Part shown: positions 1 through 7,177 of the stretch, piece by piece
Layout of the letters: every line of letters begins with the position of its first letter
Numbering within the stretch: position 1 is the first letter of the stretch
Origin: a virus
Direction: 5' to 3' (one strand)
Length of the DNA: 57,482 nucleotides
Virus record (IMG/VR): IMGVR_UViG_3300010885_014528
Location: 1 to 57,482 of that record
Position numbers and translations under genes: made by a program
The notes under the pieces: generated by a model
Database searches by the model: none
Seen by the model: only the letters and a program-made list of their open reading frames with translations
What the model was told of the DNA's origin: nothing

Positions 1-2
1 CA

Positions 3-149
3 GACGGTAGCTTTGGATTTGGTGGTGCGTGTTTTCCTAAAGACACTACCGCTATGTTAAAGTTTGCCGAACAACATAACGTTGCTCTTAATGTTTTGGA
101 TGCAGCCGTTAAGAAAAATACATTACTAAGGTTGACAGAACCTAAATAA
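3..149 (+). CDS. UDP-glucose 6-dehydrogenase, C-terminal part (5' truncated by window edge)
   Basis: Only the last 48 codons are inside the window. The fragment carries the UDP-glucose/GDP-mannose dehydrogenase signature GFGGACFPKD, whose Cys (about residue 10 of the fragment) is the catalytic thiol, followed by the helix that packs behind it. The family oxidises UDP-glucose to UDP-glucuronate with two NAD+. The match is short but very specific. A UDP-glucuronate decarboxylase-like gene at 15400 could use the product, so the two together suggest a phage route to UDP-xylose. The rest of the enzyme lies upstream of the window, so its length and intactness cannot be judged. Confidence 0.85.
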   Translation, partial: DGSFGFGGACFPKDTTAMLKFAEQHNVALNVLDAAVKKNTLLRLTEPK

Positions 150-160
150 TACTGTACTAT
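132..160 (+). promoter_or_regulatory. sigma-70-type promoter with inverted repeat on the -10
   Basis: TTGACA at 132-137 and TACTAT at 155-160 are separated by 17 bp. A perfect 8-bp inverted repeat, ATACTGTA/TACAGTAT with a 3-nt centre (149-167), covers the -10 and the likely start site. A small leader hairpin AGGCA/TGCCT (170-185) follows, then a CGGAG ribosome site before the folE start at 208. The -35 lies inside the end of the preceding gene. Confidence 0.6.
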
Positions 161-207
161 ACAGTATGCAGGCAATCCTCTGCCTTTAAACATCGGAGAA
201 TAATAAA

Positions 208-954
208 ATGAGTGAAAACCAAACAGGCCTAGATGCAATGGCAGGCAATGGCGGATACCAAGAAGACAAATATCTAGGAAACTATCTTCGTTCTAAAATG
301 AGACGTGACAACAAACGTTTCTGGGCAGGGGATAACATCAGTGAATATGTCAACGACCATAACATAGAGCAACTAATCGACGAAGCTGAAGAAGCATTTG
401 AACTAGTGCTAGATCGGTTGCTTATTGATCGAGAAAATGATCCCAATAGCAAGGGTACTGCTCGCCGACTGGCTAAGATGTATTTTAACGAAATAATGGT
501 AGGACGATATGAACCAGCACCAGACGCAACAGCGTTCCCAAATGATAGCGCCGACCGATACGAAGGTATGCTGGTGGTTAGAAGTGAGCTACGAAGTATG
601 TGTAGTCATCATCACCAGCCTGTATCTGGTGTTGCTTATATTGGCATCATTGCAGCCAACAAACTTATTGGCCTTAGCAAGTACACTCGTATTGCTCAGT
701 GGTGTGCTCGTCGTGGTACATTACAAGAAGAACTATGTAATGACATTGCTAGAGAAATTAGCAAAGCTACTGATTCCGAAAATGTAGCAGTTTATGTGCA
801 GGCGATTCATGGGTGTTGCGAAAATCGCGGTATTATGGCACACTCATCCTTGACACAGACTACAGTACTTAAAGGGTCGTTTAAAGACGACCCTCATACA
901 AAGAAAGAGTTCTTTGATAATATTAAACTCCAGCAAGAATTTGCACCAAGATAA
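208..954 (+). CDS. folE: GTP cyclohydrolase I
   Basis: FolE family; it converts GTP to 7,8-dihydroneopterin triphosphate, the first step of both folate and 7-deazaguanine synthesis. Of 248 residues, the first 50 or so are a variable extension. The core shows the zinc site: Cys132 with His134-136 (MCSHHHQP), the IGLSKYTRIAQWCARR block at about 154-169, and the second zinc Cys in AIHGCCENRG (199-208). A CGGAG ribosome site precedes ATG 208. QueD (13818) and a DpdA-type transglycosylase (53088) in the same genome argue that the product feeds DNA 7-deazaguanine modification rather than folate; this is inference. It has its own promoter at 132-160. Confidence 0.9.
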   Translation: MSENQTGLDAMAGNGGYQEDKYLGNYLRSKMRRDNKRFWAGDNISEYVNDHNIEQLIDEAEEAFELVLDRLLIDRENDPNSKGTARRLAKMYFNEIMVGRYEPAPDATAFPNDSADRYEGMLVVRSELRSMCSHHHQPVSGVAYIGIIAANKLIGLSKYTRIAQWCARRGTLQEELCNDIAREISKATDSENVAVYVQAIHGCCENRGIMAHSSLTQTTVLKGSFKDDPHTKKEFFDNIKLQQEFAPR

Positions 955-1043
955 TGGTACCAGCACTAGCTGAATCTTTAAATAAAGTTAACAAACAATT
1001 TGAGCAACTATCAGGTTGCTTTATTCCAAATCTTCATTTATAA
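954..1043 (+). CDS. possible 29-aa small protein coupled to folE
   Basis: A 29-codon reading frame whose ATG overlaps the folE stop as TAATG, the coupling used elsewhere in this genome. It is not recognised. It fills the folE-glycosyltransferase gap, and the -10 of the next promoter overlaps its stop. It may be a chance frame; the coupling is the only support. Confidence 0.3.
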   Translation: MVPALAESLNKVNKQFEQLSGCFIPNLHL

Positions 1044-1044
1044 T
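1016..1044 (+). promoter_or_regulatory. sigma-70-type promoter
   Basis: TTGCTT at 1016-1021 and a perfect TATAAT at 1039-1044, 17-bp spacer. The start site would fall about 15 nt before the AAAGGA ribosome site of the glycosyltransferase gene at 1065. Confidence 0.55.
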
Positions 1045-1064
1045 ATACACATTAAAGGATAATA

Positions 1065-1805
1065 ATGAAAAACAAAGGTAAACTCAATATTCCAAGTCGT
1101 CCACAAATGGCGCAACGTGCCGCGGCACAACAACGTCCTGCTGGCCAACCCGGAGCATCTCCTTTTATGGCAGGTGGGCAAAAGCCCAGTGTTATGATCG
1201 CTGTTCCGGCGATGGAAATGGTTAATGCTGAGTTCGCACAGCATCTTGCTATGGCTGCCGCTAATATGGTTGCCGCTGGGATTAAAATTAATTGTGCTTT
1301 TAACATTGGTTCAGTTATTACTATTGCTCGTCGAAACTTAGTAGATATCTTTTTGAAAAGCGACTTCACACACATCTTCTGGGTTGACTCAGATATGAAA
1401 TTTCCAATTGATGCACCAATTAGATTGCTAGAACGCAATAAAGATATTGTAGGTGCTAACTATCGCCGTAGACGTTTTCCAAATCCTAACTTTACAGGTA
1501 TGAGTGGTAAGGCTGGAACATTCACTGAATTCCAAACCACTGACAATAGTCCAGCAATGGAACTGATTGATGTATTGCCACATGGATTGGTTATGTGTAC
1601 TCGTAGAGTATATGAGAAGATTCCACAGCCACATTACCTACAAGAGTTTATCCCTGCATTAAACTTGGAAATTGGCGAAGACATTTATTTCTGTCAGCAA
1701 GCTCAAAAGGCAGGATTCGAAGTGTGGTGTGATCAAGAACTGAGCCGTGAAACAGCTCATATTGGTATTTTCCACTTTAACTATAATTTAAGTGTTCCAA
1801 AATAA
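1065..1805 (+). CDS. GT-A fold glycosyltransferase
   Basis: 246 residues. The first 40 are a low-complexity Pro/Ala/Gln-rich leader. The Rossmann-like core begins at PSVMIAVPAM (41-50), the metal/nucleotide-sugar motif is WVDSDMKFP with DSD at 108-110, and a late GEDIYFCQQAQKAGF block resembles the acceptor-side ED motif of family 2-type enzymes. It is therefore a nucleotide-sugar-dependent transferase; donor and acceptor cannot be read. It has a good ribosome site (AAAGGA) and its own promoter. Nearby UDP-sugar enzymes are possible donor suppliers. DNA, virion glycan or host surface are all possible targets. Confidence 0.75.
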   Translation: MKNKGKLNIPSRPQMAQRAAAQQRPAGQPGASPFMAGGQKPSVMIAVPAMEMVNAEFAQHLAMAAANMVAAGIKINCAFNIGSVITIARRNLVDIFLKSDFTHIFWVDSDMKFPIDAPIRLLERNKDIVGANYRRRRFPNPNFTGMSGKAGTFTEFQTTDNSPAMELIDVLPHGLVMCTRRVYEKIPQPHYLQEFIPALNLEIGEDIYFCQQAQKAGFEVWCDQELSRETAHIGIFHFNYNLSVPK

Positions 1806-1818
1806 AGGATGGTACAGT

Positions 1819-1983
1819 ATGTACGAATCAATAGAAATTCGCAAAGTTAAAAACGGTGTTATCGTGACTTTGCGCAATGACGAAGATGAAGATCAAGAGT
1901 ATGTTTATGATACTGACCGCAAGGCAGTAAAATTCGTCAAAGATCTTCTCGAAGTTAAAAGCAAAGAGCAAGCTCCGGCTTGA
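1819..1983 (+). CDS. small acidic protein of unknown function
   Basis: 54 residues from ATG 1819, chosen because AAAGGATGG lies just upstream; an upstream in-frame ATG (1792) would overlap the previous gene. The sequence has beta-strand-like alternation (ESIEIRKVKNGVIVTL) and an acidic DEDEDQEY stretch. Not recognised. It begins a run of tightly packed small plus-strand genes ending with the MazG-like gene. Confidence 0.65.
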   Translation: MYESIEIRKVKNGVIVTLRNDEDEDQEYVYDTDRKAVKFVKDLLEVKSKEQAPA

Positions 1984-1989
1984 TAAACT

Positions 1990-2466
1990 ATGACAGTTAA
2001 AAAAAGATATAGTGTAGGAGATCTTGTGTGGATTTACGGTATTCGTAAAGATAATATTAAATCCACACAAGGTACTGTGATCAAATCATTTAATATCGAA
2101 GGATATAATGATATGCATTATGTAGTATCCATTCCTACAGAAATAGAACCTTTGCTTGAGATTCGAACATGGCAAACTATTAGTCAAACTGCTGACGGAC
2201 ATGTGGGTAGTTTACGCGAGTCATTTGAAAATCCAGATGCGGCACATCGTTTGTTGTCTAGAACTGGTATGGCTATTATCTCCAACGACGAAGACGATGA
2301 GTATGACGATGAAGATAGCGCCAGCGGGTTTGATGAAGATGATGTTAGTTCAGATGCTATTCATGCCGCATTAGAAAAGTCTCAACTAGATTCTAGTCAT
2401 GGACCGTTAGTTCTTAAAGAAAATAAACCCAAGCGTAGAAATTTTCCCCGAAAGAAAAAGGCGTGA
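1990..2466 (+). CDS. phage protein with SH3/KOW-like N-terminus and acidic tail
   Basis: 158 residues. The first 50 (YSVGDLVWIYG ... QGTVIKSF) resemble an SH3/KOW-type beta-barrel. The middle is unknown, residues 98-120 are nearly all Asp/Glu/Ser, and the C-terminus is strongly basic (KPKRRNFPRKKKA). A barrel plus charged tails suggests nucleic-acid or protein binding. Function unknown. The stop overlaps the GTG of the next gene, indicating translational coupling. Confidence 0.6.
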   Translation: MTVKKRYSVGDLVWIYGIRKDNIKSTQGTVIKSFNIEGYNDMHYVVSIPTEIEPLLEIRTWQTISQTADGHVGSLRESFENPDAAHRLLSRTGMAIISNDEDDEYDDEDSASGFDEDDVSSDAIHAALEKSQLDSSHGPLVLKENKPKRRNFPRKKKA

Positions 2467-2774
2467 GTGCGTTAGACGATTTACAATCAGTAATATTTAA
2501 ATGGAAAGATCAGCAGTCTGTGATTAAACCTACATTACATCGCAGAACCCCGGAGTGTTATCGTCTTCAACTTATAGAAGATTTTGGAATTGTTGATGAT
2601 GCAGGCAATCATTTTCCTACGAGTAATTTAGATGATTCGGTGAGATGGGTTGATGAACAATTACAAGAGTGGCCTGACTGTAAACGTATGGCTTGGGACA
2701 TGTGGGATTTTAAACATTGCAAAGATGCTGAAAAGTTTATAACTTTATTTCATCTATCATGTCCGGTAAAGTAA
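2463..2774 (+). CDS. hypothetical protein (GTG start)
   Basis: 103 residues starting at GTG 2463, overlapping the preceding TGA as GTGA. Trp-rich C-terminal half (WVDEQLQEWPDCKRMAWDMW). No recognised domain. It overlaps the next gene by 16 nt. Confidence 0.6.
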   Translation: MSALDDLQSVIFKWKDQQSVIKPTLHRRTPECYRLQLIEDFGIVDDAGNHFPTSNLDDSVRWVDEQLQEWPDCKRMAWDMWDFKHCKDAEKFITLFHLSCPVK

Positions 2775-3082
2775 GATTTCAAGAAGTTGAAGAAAATGGT
2801 CAGCTACTTGTGAAAGAAATTCACAAGGTAGTTGTACATAAATTTAACATGGGCGACGTCGAAGATCCTGATTTGTATGCCGCAGAACCTTTATGGAAAT
2901 GGCAAGAGAGTGAGCAGGGTAAGTTTGTCATGGAACATGCAATTGAATCTCCAGTATGGCACAGGCAAGTAGATGTACATACTTACGGGCACCTATATAT
3001 TGTAGTAGCAGAACTTGAAGCAAAGAAACTAAGCGAATTTTATCTAAGATGGGGCAAAGATGGAAGTAGTAAGATACGGTGA
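2759..3082 (+). CDS. hypothetical protein
   Basis: 107 residues, unrecognised. Mixed alpha/beta composition with a conserved-looking WKWQESEQGKFV segment. It starts inside the end of the previous gene and ends inside the next, so its expression is coupled within this compact operon. Confidence 0.6.
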   Translation: MSGKVRFQEVEENGQLLVKEIHKVVVHKFNMGDVEDPDLYAAEPLWKWQESEQGKFVMEHAIESPVWHRQVDVHTYGHLYIVVAELEAKKLSEFYLRWGKDGSSKIR

Positions 3083-3293
3083 GACCTGCACCGTTAAACA
3101 GGCAAACTCAAGTAAAACAGTAGAGGCGGCAGTGCATGAGTTTAAAGAACGACAGAACTTAACTGTGGTACTAAACAAAAGTGTGAAGTTGCCCATGACG
3201 TGGAATGGTAAGATGTATGAAGGTCGTATGGCTGGAATTGACTTTACTAGTGCAGGTCCTTCAATTAATAAAACAACAACAGGGCGAGGCTAG
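3060..3293 (+). CDS. hypothetical small beta-rich protein
   Basis: 77 residues, unrecognised. Alternating hydrophobic residues (NLTVVLNKSVKLPMTWNGKMYEGRMAG) suggest a small beta-barrel. It overlaps the upstream gene by 23 nt and ends one base before the ATG of the DNA glycosylase gene. Confidence 0.55.
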   Translation: MEVVRYGETCTVKQANSSKTVEAAVHEFKERQNLTVVLNKSVKLPMTWNGKMYEGRMAGIDFTSAGPSINKTTTGRG

Positions 3294-3294
3294 T

Positions 3295-3708
3295 ATGAAA
3301 TTCTTTGAGCCTCTACGAGACGACTTAATGGTACAGCAACAGATCAATAACAGTTGGGAACACATGGTTGGCGTTATCATGCTTAATCAAACTGGTCGCA
3401 AACCAGTCAAACTGACTTTGCCAGAATTTCTATATTGGTTTCCTACTCCCCAGGCATTGCTACAAGCTGAAGAAGATTTTGTCAAAACTATACTAGCACC
3501 ATTGGGTATGATGAATGTACGCTACAAACGTCTTGTACAAATGAGCCGAGACTACTTGACCTGGGATGGTGAAGATGCTACAATGCTGTATGGTATTGGA
3601 AAATATGGTAGTGACAGTTATGAAATATTTTTCAAACAGAACTATTCAGTAGAGCCCACAGACAAAGAATTAAAAAGATATCTAGAAGAAGTATATGAAT
3701 CCATTTAA
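3295..3708 (+). CDS. MBD4-like HhH-GPD mismatch DNA glycosylase
   Basis: 137 residues resembling the glycosylase domain of eukaryotic MBD4 (G:T/G:U mismatch thymine/uracil glycosylase). WEHMVGVIMLNQTGRKPV (21-38) matches the MBD4 segment around LNRTSGK. LAPLGMMNVRYKRLVQMS (68-84) matches its LKPLGLYDLRAKT region. LYGIGKYGSDSYEIF (98-112) is the helix-hairpin-helix (MBD4: LHGIGKYGNDSYRIF). Asp123 in EPTDKELKRY aligns with the catalytic Asp. There is no methyl-CpG-binding domain, so this is a minimal catalytic module. Start ATG 3295 follows GGGCGAGG. It likely removes deaminated or mismatched pyrimidines; use in DNA modification or anti-defence is conceivable but unproven. Confidence 0.72.
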   Translation: MKFFEPLRDDLMVQQQINNSWEHMVGVIMLNQTGRKPVKLTLPEFLYWFPTPQALLQAEEDFVKTILAPLGMMNVRYKRLVQMSRDYLTWDGEDATMLYGIGKYGSDSYEIFFKQNYSVEPTDKELKRYLEEVYESI

Positions 3709-4060
3709 AGATCAAGAAAAATTTATGCGGGCCTGTGGACAAACCGTTGATAGTCTAAACGAAAAACAATATAGTATGTACGTTAACCTTATTGCTGAAG
3801 AACATCAAGAGTTGTTAGAAGCCACACTGTCAGAAGATTCTGTAGAGCAATTAGATGCTCTTATTGATATCCTAGTTGTGACTATTGGTGCTATTCATAG
3901 TATGGGTGCAGATGCGGAAGGTGCTTGGAAAGAAGTCATGTCAACTAACTTTGCCAAAATTGATAAAGAAACAGGCATGGTTCGTAAACGAGAAGATGGC
4001 AAGGTACTTAAACCAGTGGGTTGGGTTCCGCCAAATTTAAAACCATTTATTAAAAAATAA
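3695..4060 (+). CDS. MazG/PRA-PH-like all-alpha NTP pyrophosphohydrolase
   Basis: 121 residues. The metal-binding pattern of all-alpha NTP pyrophosphatases is present: EEHQELLEA (E35, E36, E39) followed by QLDALIDILVV (D54, D58), then GAWKEVMSTNFAKID, typical of phage MazG/phosphoribosyl-ATP-pyrophosphohydrolase-like proteins. Family members hydrolyse nucleoside triphosphates to monophosphates, for pool cleaning or lowering of (p)ppGpp. It overlaps the DNA glycosylase gene by 14 nt, suggesting a shared nucleotide-quality role. A terminator-like repeat follows. Confidence 0.78.
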   Translation: MNPFKDQEKFMRACGQTVDSLNEKQYSMYVNLIAEEHQELLEATLSEDSVEQLDALIDILVVTIGAIHSMGADAEGAWKEVMSTNFAKIDKETGMVRKREDGKVLKPVGWVPPNLKPFIKK

Positions 4061-4089
4061 TTGACAAGCAATCCTGTTTCATGTATAAT
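4061..4089 (+). promoter_or_regulatory. sigma-70 consensus promoter
   Basis: Perfect TTGACA (4061-4066) and TATAAT (4084-4089) with a 17-bp spacer, directly after the MazG-like stop codon. It drives the BI-1 gene at 4132, which has an AGGAG ribosome site. The promoter sits inside the inverted repeat at 4070-4108. Confidence 0.85.
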
Positions 4090-4108
4090 TAAATACATAA
4101 ACAGGATT
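4070..4108 (+). terminator. terminator-like hairpin enclosing a promoter -10
   Basis: Perfect 10-bp inverted repeat AATCCTGTTT (4070-4079)/AAACAGGATT (4099-4108) followed by TTTTACTTATTTT. Read-through RNA from upstream would fold into a rho-independent terminator. RNA started from the internal promoter would begin near 4096 and lack the left arm. Confidence 0.6.
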
Positions 4109-4131
4109 TTTACTTATTTTAGGAGATTATT

Positions 4132-4821
4132 ATGTTTGAAACAACTTATGAAAGCGGAATGTCATATCGTTCTGCCAGCGAAATTAATTCAGCAATGGGC
4201 CGTGTTTACGGACATATGAGCCTTGCTGTTATTGTATCGATGATGGTTAGTTATTTTGTAGGCACCAGTCCAGAGTTGCTGGAATTCTTTTTTACCGGCA
4301 TGCTAAAGTGGATTGTAATCTTTTCACCGCTGGTGGCAATCTTTGGTGTTAGTATGGTATTGGCTACTAATCCTAGTAAATCTGTAGCACAGTTATGCCT
4401 ACATGGCTTTGCGGCCCTGATGGGATTGAGTTTTGCTACAATATTTGCTGTGTTCACTATGGGCAGTATTGTGTCAGCATTTATGGGTGCGGCAATCTTG
4501 TTCGGGGTCATGAGTGGATATGGATATTTTACAAAACGTAGTTTGGATAGTCTTGGTAAGTTTATGTTCGTAGGGCTGATTGCCATTGTTATTGCCAGCA
4601 TCGTCAATATTTTTATTGGTAGCACAGTTATGCAAATGGTTATTTCAGCATTGGCTATTATCATCTTTCTAGGCCTAACTGCCTATGACACACAGAAGAT
4701 TCGAGAAGAACTCAGTATAGAAACCAGTGATAGTGCAGAAGTTCGTGGAGCATTAACTCTGTACATGGACTTTATCAACTTGTTTATAAACTTATTGCAA
4801 TTGTTTGGAGATAGAAAATAA
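4132..4821 (+). CDS. Bax inhibitor-1 (BI-1/YccA) family membrane protein
   Basis: 229 residues with about seven membrane segments covering residues 25-190 and the late YDTQKIREEL motif (about 184-193) typical of the BI-1/TMBIM family (YccA, YbhL). Bacterial members are inner-membrane proteins; E. coli YccA modulates FtsH, and others are proposed ion channels. The N-terminus has the usual cytosolic leader (SYRSASEINSAMGRVYGHM). In a phage it may alter host membrane proteostasis or lysis timing; this is inference. The gene has its own consensus promoter and AGGAG site. Confidence 0.85.
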   Translation: MFETTYESGMSYRSASEINSAMGRVYGHMSLAVIVSMMVSYFVGTSPELLEFFFTGMLKWIVIFSPLVAIFGVSMVLATNPSKSVAQLCLHGFAALMGLSFATIFAVFTMGSIVSAFMGAAILFGVMSGYGYFTKRSLDSLGKFMFVGLIAIVIASIVNIFIGSTVMQMVISALAIIIFLGLTAYDTQKIREELSIETSDSAEVRGALTLYMDFINLFINLLQLFGDRK

Positions 4822-5249
4822 TGCGTGAATACATTAATATTGTAGAAGGTATCACAGATACTTGGTTTAAGACTGACAGTTTCAAAACTTACAAACGACC
4901 TGCTAAAGAAAAGTACGAGATTGCTAATGAGCCGGGTACAATTGATACACTAGAAGGTCCAGTTAAGTACCCTGCAGGCTACTACATTATGACTGGACCA
5001 AAAGGTGAACAGTATCCTATCAGCCCAGAAAAGTTTAAAGAACTTAAAGACGATCTAGGCCGCGGTGTTTGCACTCCAAAGAAAATTATCAAGATTGCTA
5101 AACTTGCAGACCACTCTGGATCAGTTGACACAAGCTGGGGAGAGAAGCTACACTATAATCCAGGTGAAGATGTTATTGTTCGTCACGGTGAAAACGACTA
5201 CGGTGTAGTTAAAAAAGATATATTTGCACAAACATACGAGAAACTATAA
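4821..5249 (+). CDS. phage protein with two PGDYIV-like repeats, possible capsid-targeting N-terminus
   Basis: 142 residues. Two similar halves, PAGYYIMTGPKGEQYPI (about 51-67) and NPGEDVIVRHGENDYGVV (about 114-131), resemble small beta domains found in phage proteins. The N-terminus MREYINIVE|G fits the (L/I)xE cleavage pattern discussed in the findings. Function unknown. The ATG overlaps the BI-1 stop and its own stop overlaps the next ATG. Confidence 0.65.
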   Translation: MREYINIVEGITDTWFKTDSFKTYKRPAKEKYEIANEPGTIDTLEGPVKYPAGYYIMTGPKGEQYPISPEKFKELKDDLGRGVCTPKKIIKIAKLADHSGSVDTSWGEKLHYNPGEDVIVRHGENDYGVVKKDIFAQTYEKL

Positions 5250-6085
5250 TGGCACAACATACAAATTACTGGAGTTGCACTCCTTTTGCAGATTGGGTAC
5301 GTGGTACTACAAAAGGCGGCCCTAAGACTGCGGACGGATGGGATGAATGGGAAAAGACCGCTGAACGCAGTCATCGAGTTCGTTATTGGATCGCTGAAGA
5401 AGGCCTAGGCTATATCCAAGATTTTGTCACATGGCCTATTAGAAAGATTCACGATGTTAAGTATTACATCAATAACCGTTGGGTTAGCCGTACTCACTCT
5501 CTTACCGCTCATCCTAGTAATATTAAGCCTGGTGATTGGTGTGATGTTGGCAATCGATTCCTTCCATGTCTATTTAACGAGCTCGTGGACTTTGTTGAAA
5601 TTGAACAAGCCTGGAGCCACATTGCTTGGGATGATCAAGCAAGAGTTAAGTATCGTGCTCCTTTTTGGGCTAGTGGTTGGTTCCGTTGGCGTGTTTGGCG
5701 TTGCCCTGAGGCAGGCCTTGACCATTTAAATTGGGCTATGACACTGACCAATAGTGATTGGTGCGAACCCGATCATCCTGATTATAACAAACCTACTGGT
5801 CAGGCTATCCGTGCCAAAGAGATCAAAGAACTTTATATGTGGTGGACTACAGTATATCCCAATCGTCCCGATCCATACGAAGCAAGTGGTTGGAGTGCGT
5901 ACTGTGAAGCACAACGTGAAGCAAATGGTGGCCGACTAAGTTTCAGTGGTGAGAAAGATCCTGTGCTTAAAAAGCAAAGCGACAAGGCTCATAAACTTCT
6001 TCAAAAAATTGAAAAACAATATGCAGATGAAGACGAAAAAATGATGATCCGTCTTATTAAAGCTAGAGATAGCTTATGGACCTAA
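5249..6085 (+). CDS. Trp-rich conserved phage hypothetical protein
   Basis: 278 residues, unusually rich in Trp (more than 20), with WIAEEGLGYIQDFVTWPIRK near the N-terminus and WASGWFRWRVWRCPEAG in the middle. The C-terminal 60 residues are charged and helical. No recognised fold or active site. Coupled to neighbours at both ends by short overlaps. Possibly an intracellular takeover protein; nothing decisive is visible. Confidence 0.65.
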   Translation: MAQHTNYWSCTPFADWVRGTTKGGPKTADGWDEWEKTAERSHRVRYWIAEEGLGYIQDFVTWPIRKIHDVKYYINNRWVSRTHSLTAHPSNIKPGDWCDVGNRFLPCLFNELVDFVEIEQAWSHIAWDDQARVKYRAPFWASGWFRWRVWRCPEAGLDHLNWAMTLTNSDWCEPDHPDYNKPTGQAIRAKEIKELYMWWTTVYPNRPDPYEASGWSAYCEAQREANGGRLSFSGEKDPVLKKQSDKAHKLLQKIEKQYADEDEKMMIRLIKARDSLWT

Positions 6086-6417
6086 AAGTACAAACACCAG
6101 CAGTTGGCATTTTAAAAAGAAGTGATTGGGGAGATGCCATAACTTATCAAGTTGTATGTGAGTGTGCCGATCCCGATCACGATCACAGAGTTTGGGTAGA
6201 AGCAGACAATCACAATGTCACTATCACTACATATACAACACAAAAATCCCAATGGTGGAGTCTGAATCGATGGCAAACTATTTGGATCTTGTTGACCAAG
6301 GGCTATGTTGAATATGAAGCTAATATTATTATGACTCGACAACAAGCTCTAAATTATGCTAACACGTTGCAACAGGCTGTAGCAGATGTAGAAGTATTTA
6401 GAAAACAAAAAAGGTGA
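6076..6417 (+). CDS. hypothetical protein
   Basis: 113 residues, unrecognised. It has a His/Asp cluster ECADPDHDHRVWVEA (about 29-43) that could bind metal, a Trp-rich centre (SQWWSLNRWQTIWILL) and a helical C-terminus. It overlaps the upstream gene by 10 nt. Confidence 0.6.
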   Translation: MDLKVQTPAVGILKRSDWGDAITYQVVCECADPDHDHRVWVEADNHNVTITTYTTQKSQWWSLNRWQTIWILLTKGYVEYEANIIMTRQQALNYANTLQQAVADVEVFRKQKR

Positions 6418-6423
6418 AATAAA

Positions 6424-6927
6424 ATGGCAATGTTTACCGTTAGAACATATTACAAAAAATCATGTGAACAGCATGAATATTTTTACAACCGTAAAATTGA
6501 TGGTGCAAAGATCATTATCAAAGATGGATATCGAAGTGCAGAGTTTAGTGTAGAAACTAACGACGACAAGTTTCCAGAATTTAATTTTACTAATTGCCCA
6601 GGTGGTAGCAGTGATTTAGACAGCGTCGATTTGTTTAGTTGCTTTGGCGACAATGTTGAACAAACTGAACTTATTGAAATGTTTGACGGCGGATGCTGGG
6701 GCGACATTGAAATCGAAGGCATCGACGATGAGGATGAAGTTGAACGCTTAACAGATCTTATCAATGAAGATGGATCTTATGCCTTAGAAGATGACGGTGA
6801 TGGTGATTGGTACCTAAGCGACACCGAGTGTTGGGTATGGGGTCCGTTAGAAGTTGAAGATGAAGAAGGTAATATCCGTATCATCTGTGCAGACGAAGAT
6901 GGCAATTTAATTGATTTTGAGGAATAA
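6424..6927 (+). CDS. acidic hypothetical protein
   Basis: 167 residues with a very acidic C-terminal two thirds (repeated Asp/Glu-Gly turns such as DDGDGDWYLSD) and predicted beta structure. Acidic beta-rich phage proteins can be DNA mimics, but no family is recognised. The ATG follows AAAAAGGTGAAATAAA. Confidence 0.6.
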   Translation: MAMFTVRTYYKKSCEQHEYFYNRKIDGAKIIIKDGYRSAEFSVETNDDKFPEFNFTNCPGGSSDLDSVDLFSCFGDNVEQTELIEMFDGGCWGDIEIEGIDDEDEVERLTDLINEDGSYALEDDGDGDWYLSDTECWVWGPLEVEDEEGNIRIICADEDGNLIDFEE

Positions 6928-6928
6928 A

Positions 6929-7177
6929 ATGGCAACTCGTAAAAAGAAAACAGAAGTTATTATGTCTGCTGATATTGCAGAAATGATGGAAACAAAAGTA
7001 ATAAAAGGCAGTCATTTAACAATTACCTATAAGAATGGCTATCCTGAAAAATTAGAATGGGATGACGAAGCACTGATGCGTGATGTTCGTGATGCTATTG
7101 CTGGTGCAGAATTTGCTGATATGAAACCTGCAGTGAAAGCCAAAGTCTTAACACGTAAGAAAAAAGAAAAACTATGA
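6929..7177 (+). CDS. small basic hypothetical protein
   Basis: 82 residues from ATG 6929, which follows a GAGGAA ribosome site. Basic ends (MATRKKKTEV and LTRKKKEKL) flank an amphipathic core. Unrecognised. It overlaps the next gene by 4 nt (ATGA). Confidence 0.6.
   Translation: MATRKKKTEVIMSADIAEMMETKVIKGSHLTITYKNGYPEKLEWDDEALMRDVRDAIAGAEFADMKPAVKAKVLTRKKKEKL

Noticed and set aside
1038-1438. Antisense open frames over the first glycosyltransferase gene, and similar long antisense frames over the fibre, clpA and polymerase genes
   Set aside because: They lie opposite strongly coding sequence, have no ribosome site, and their composition is a mirror of the real gene.
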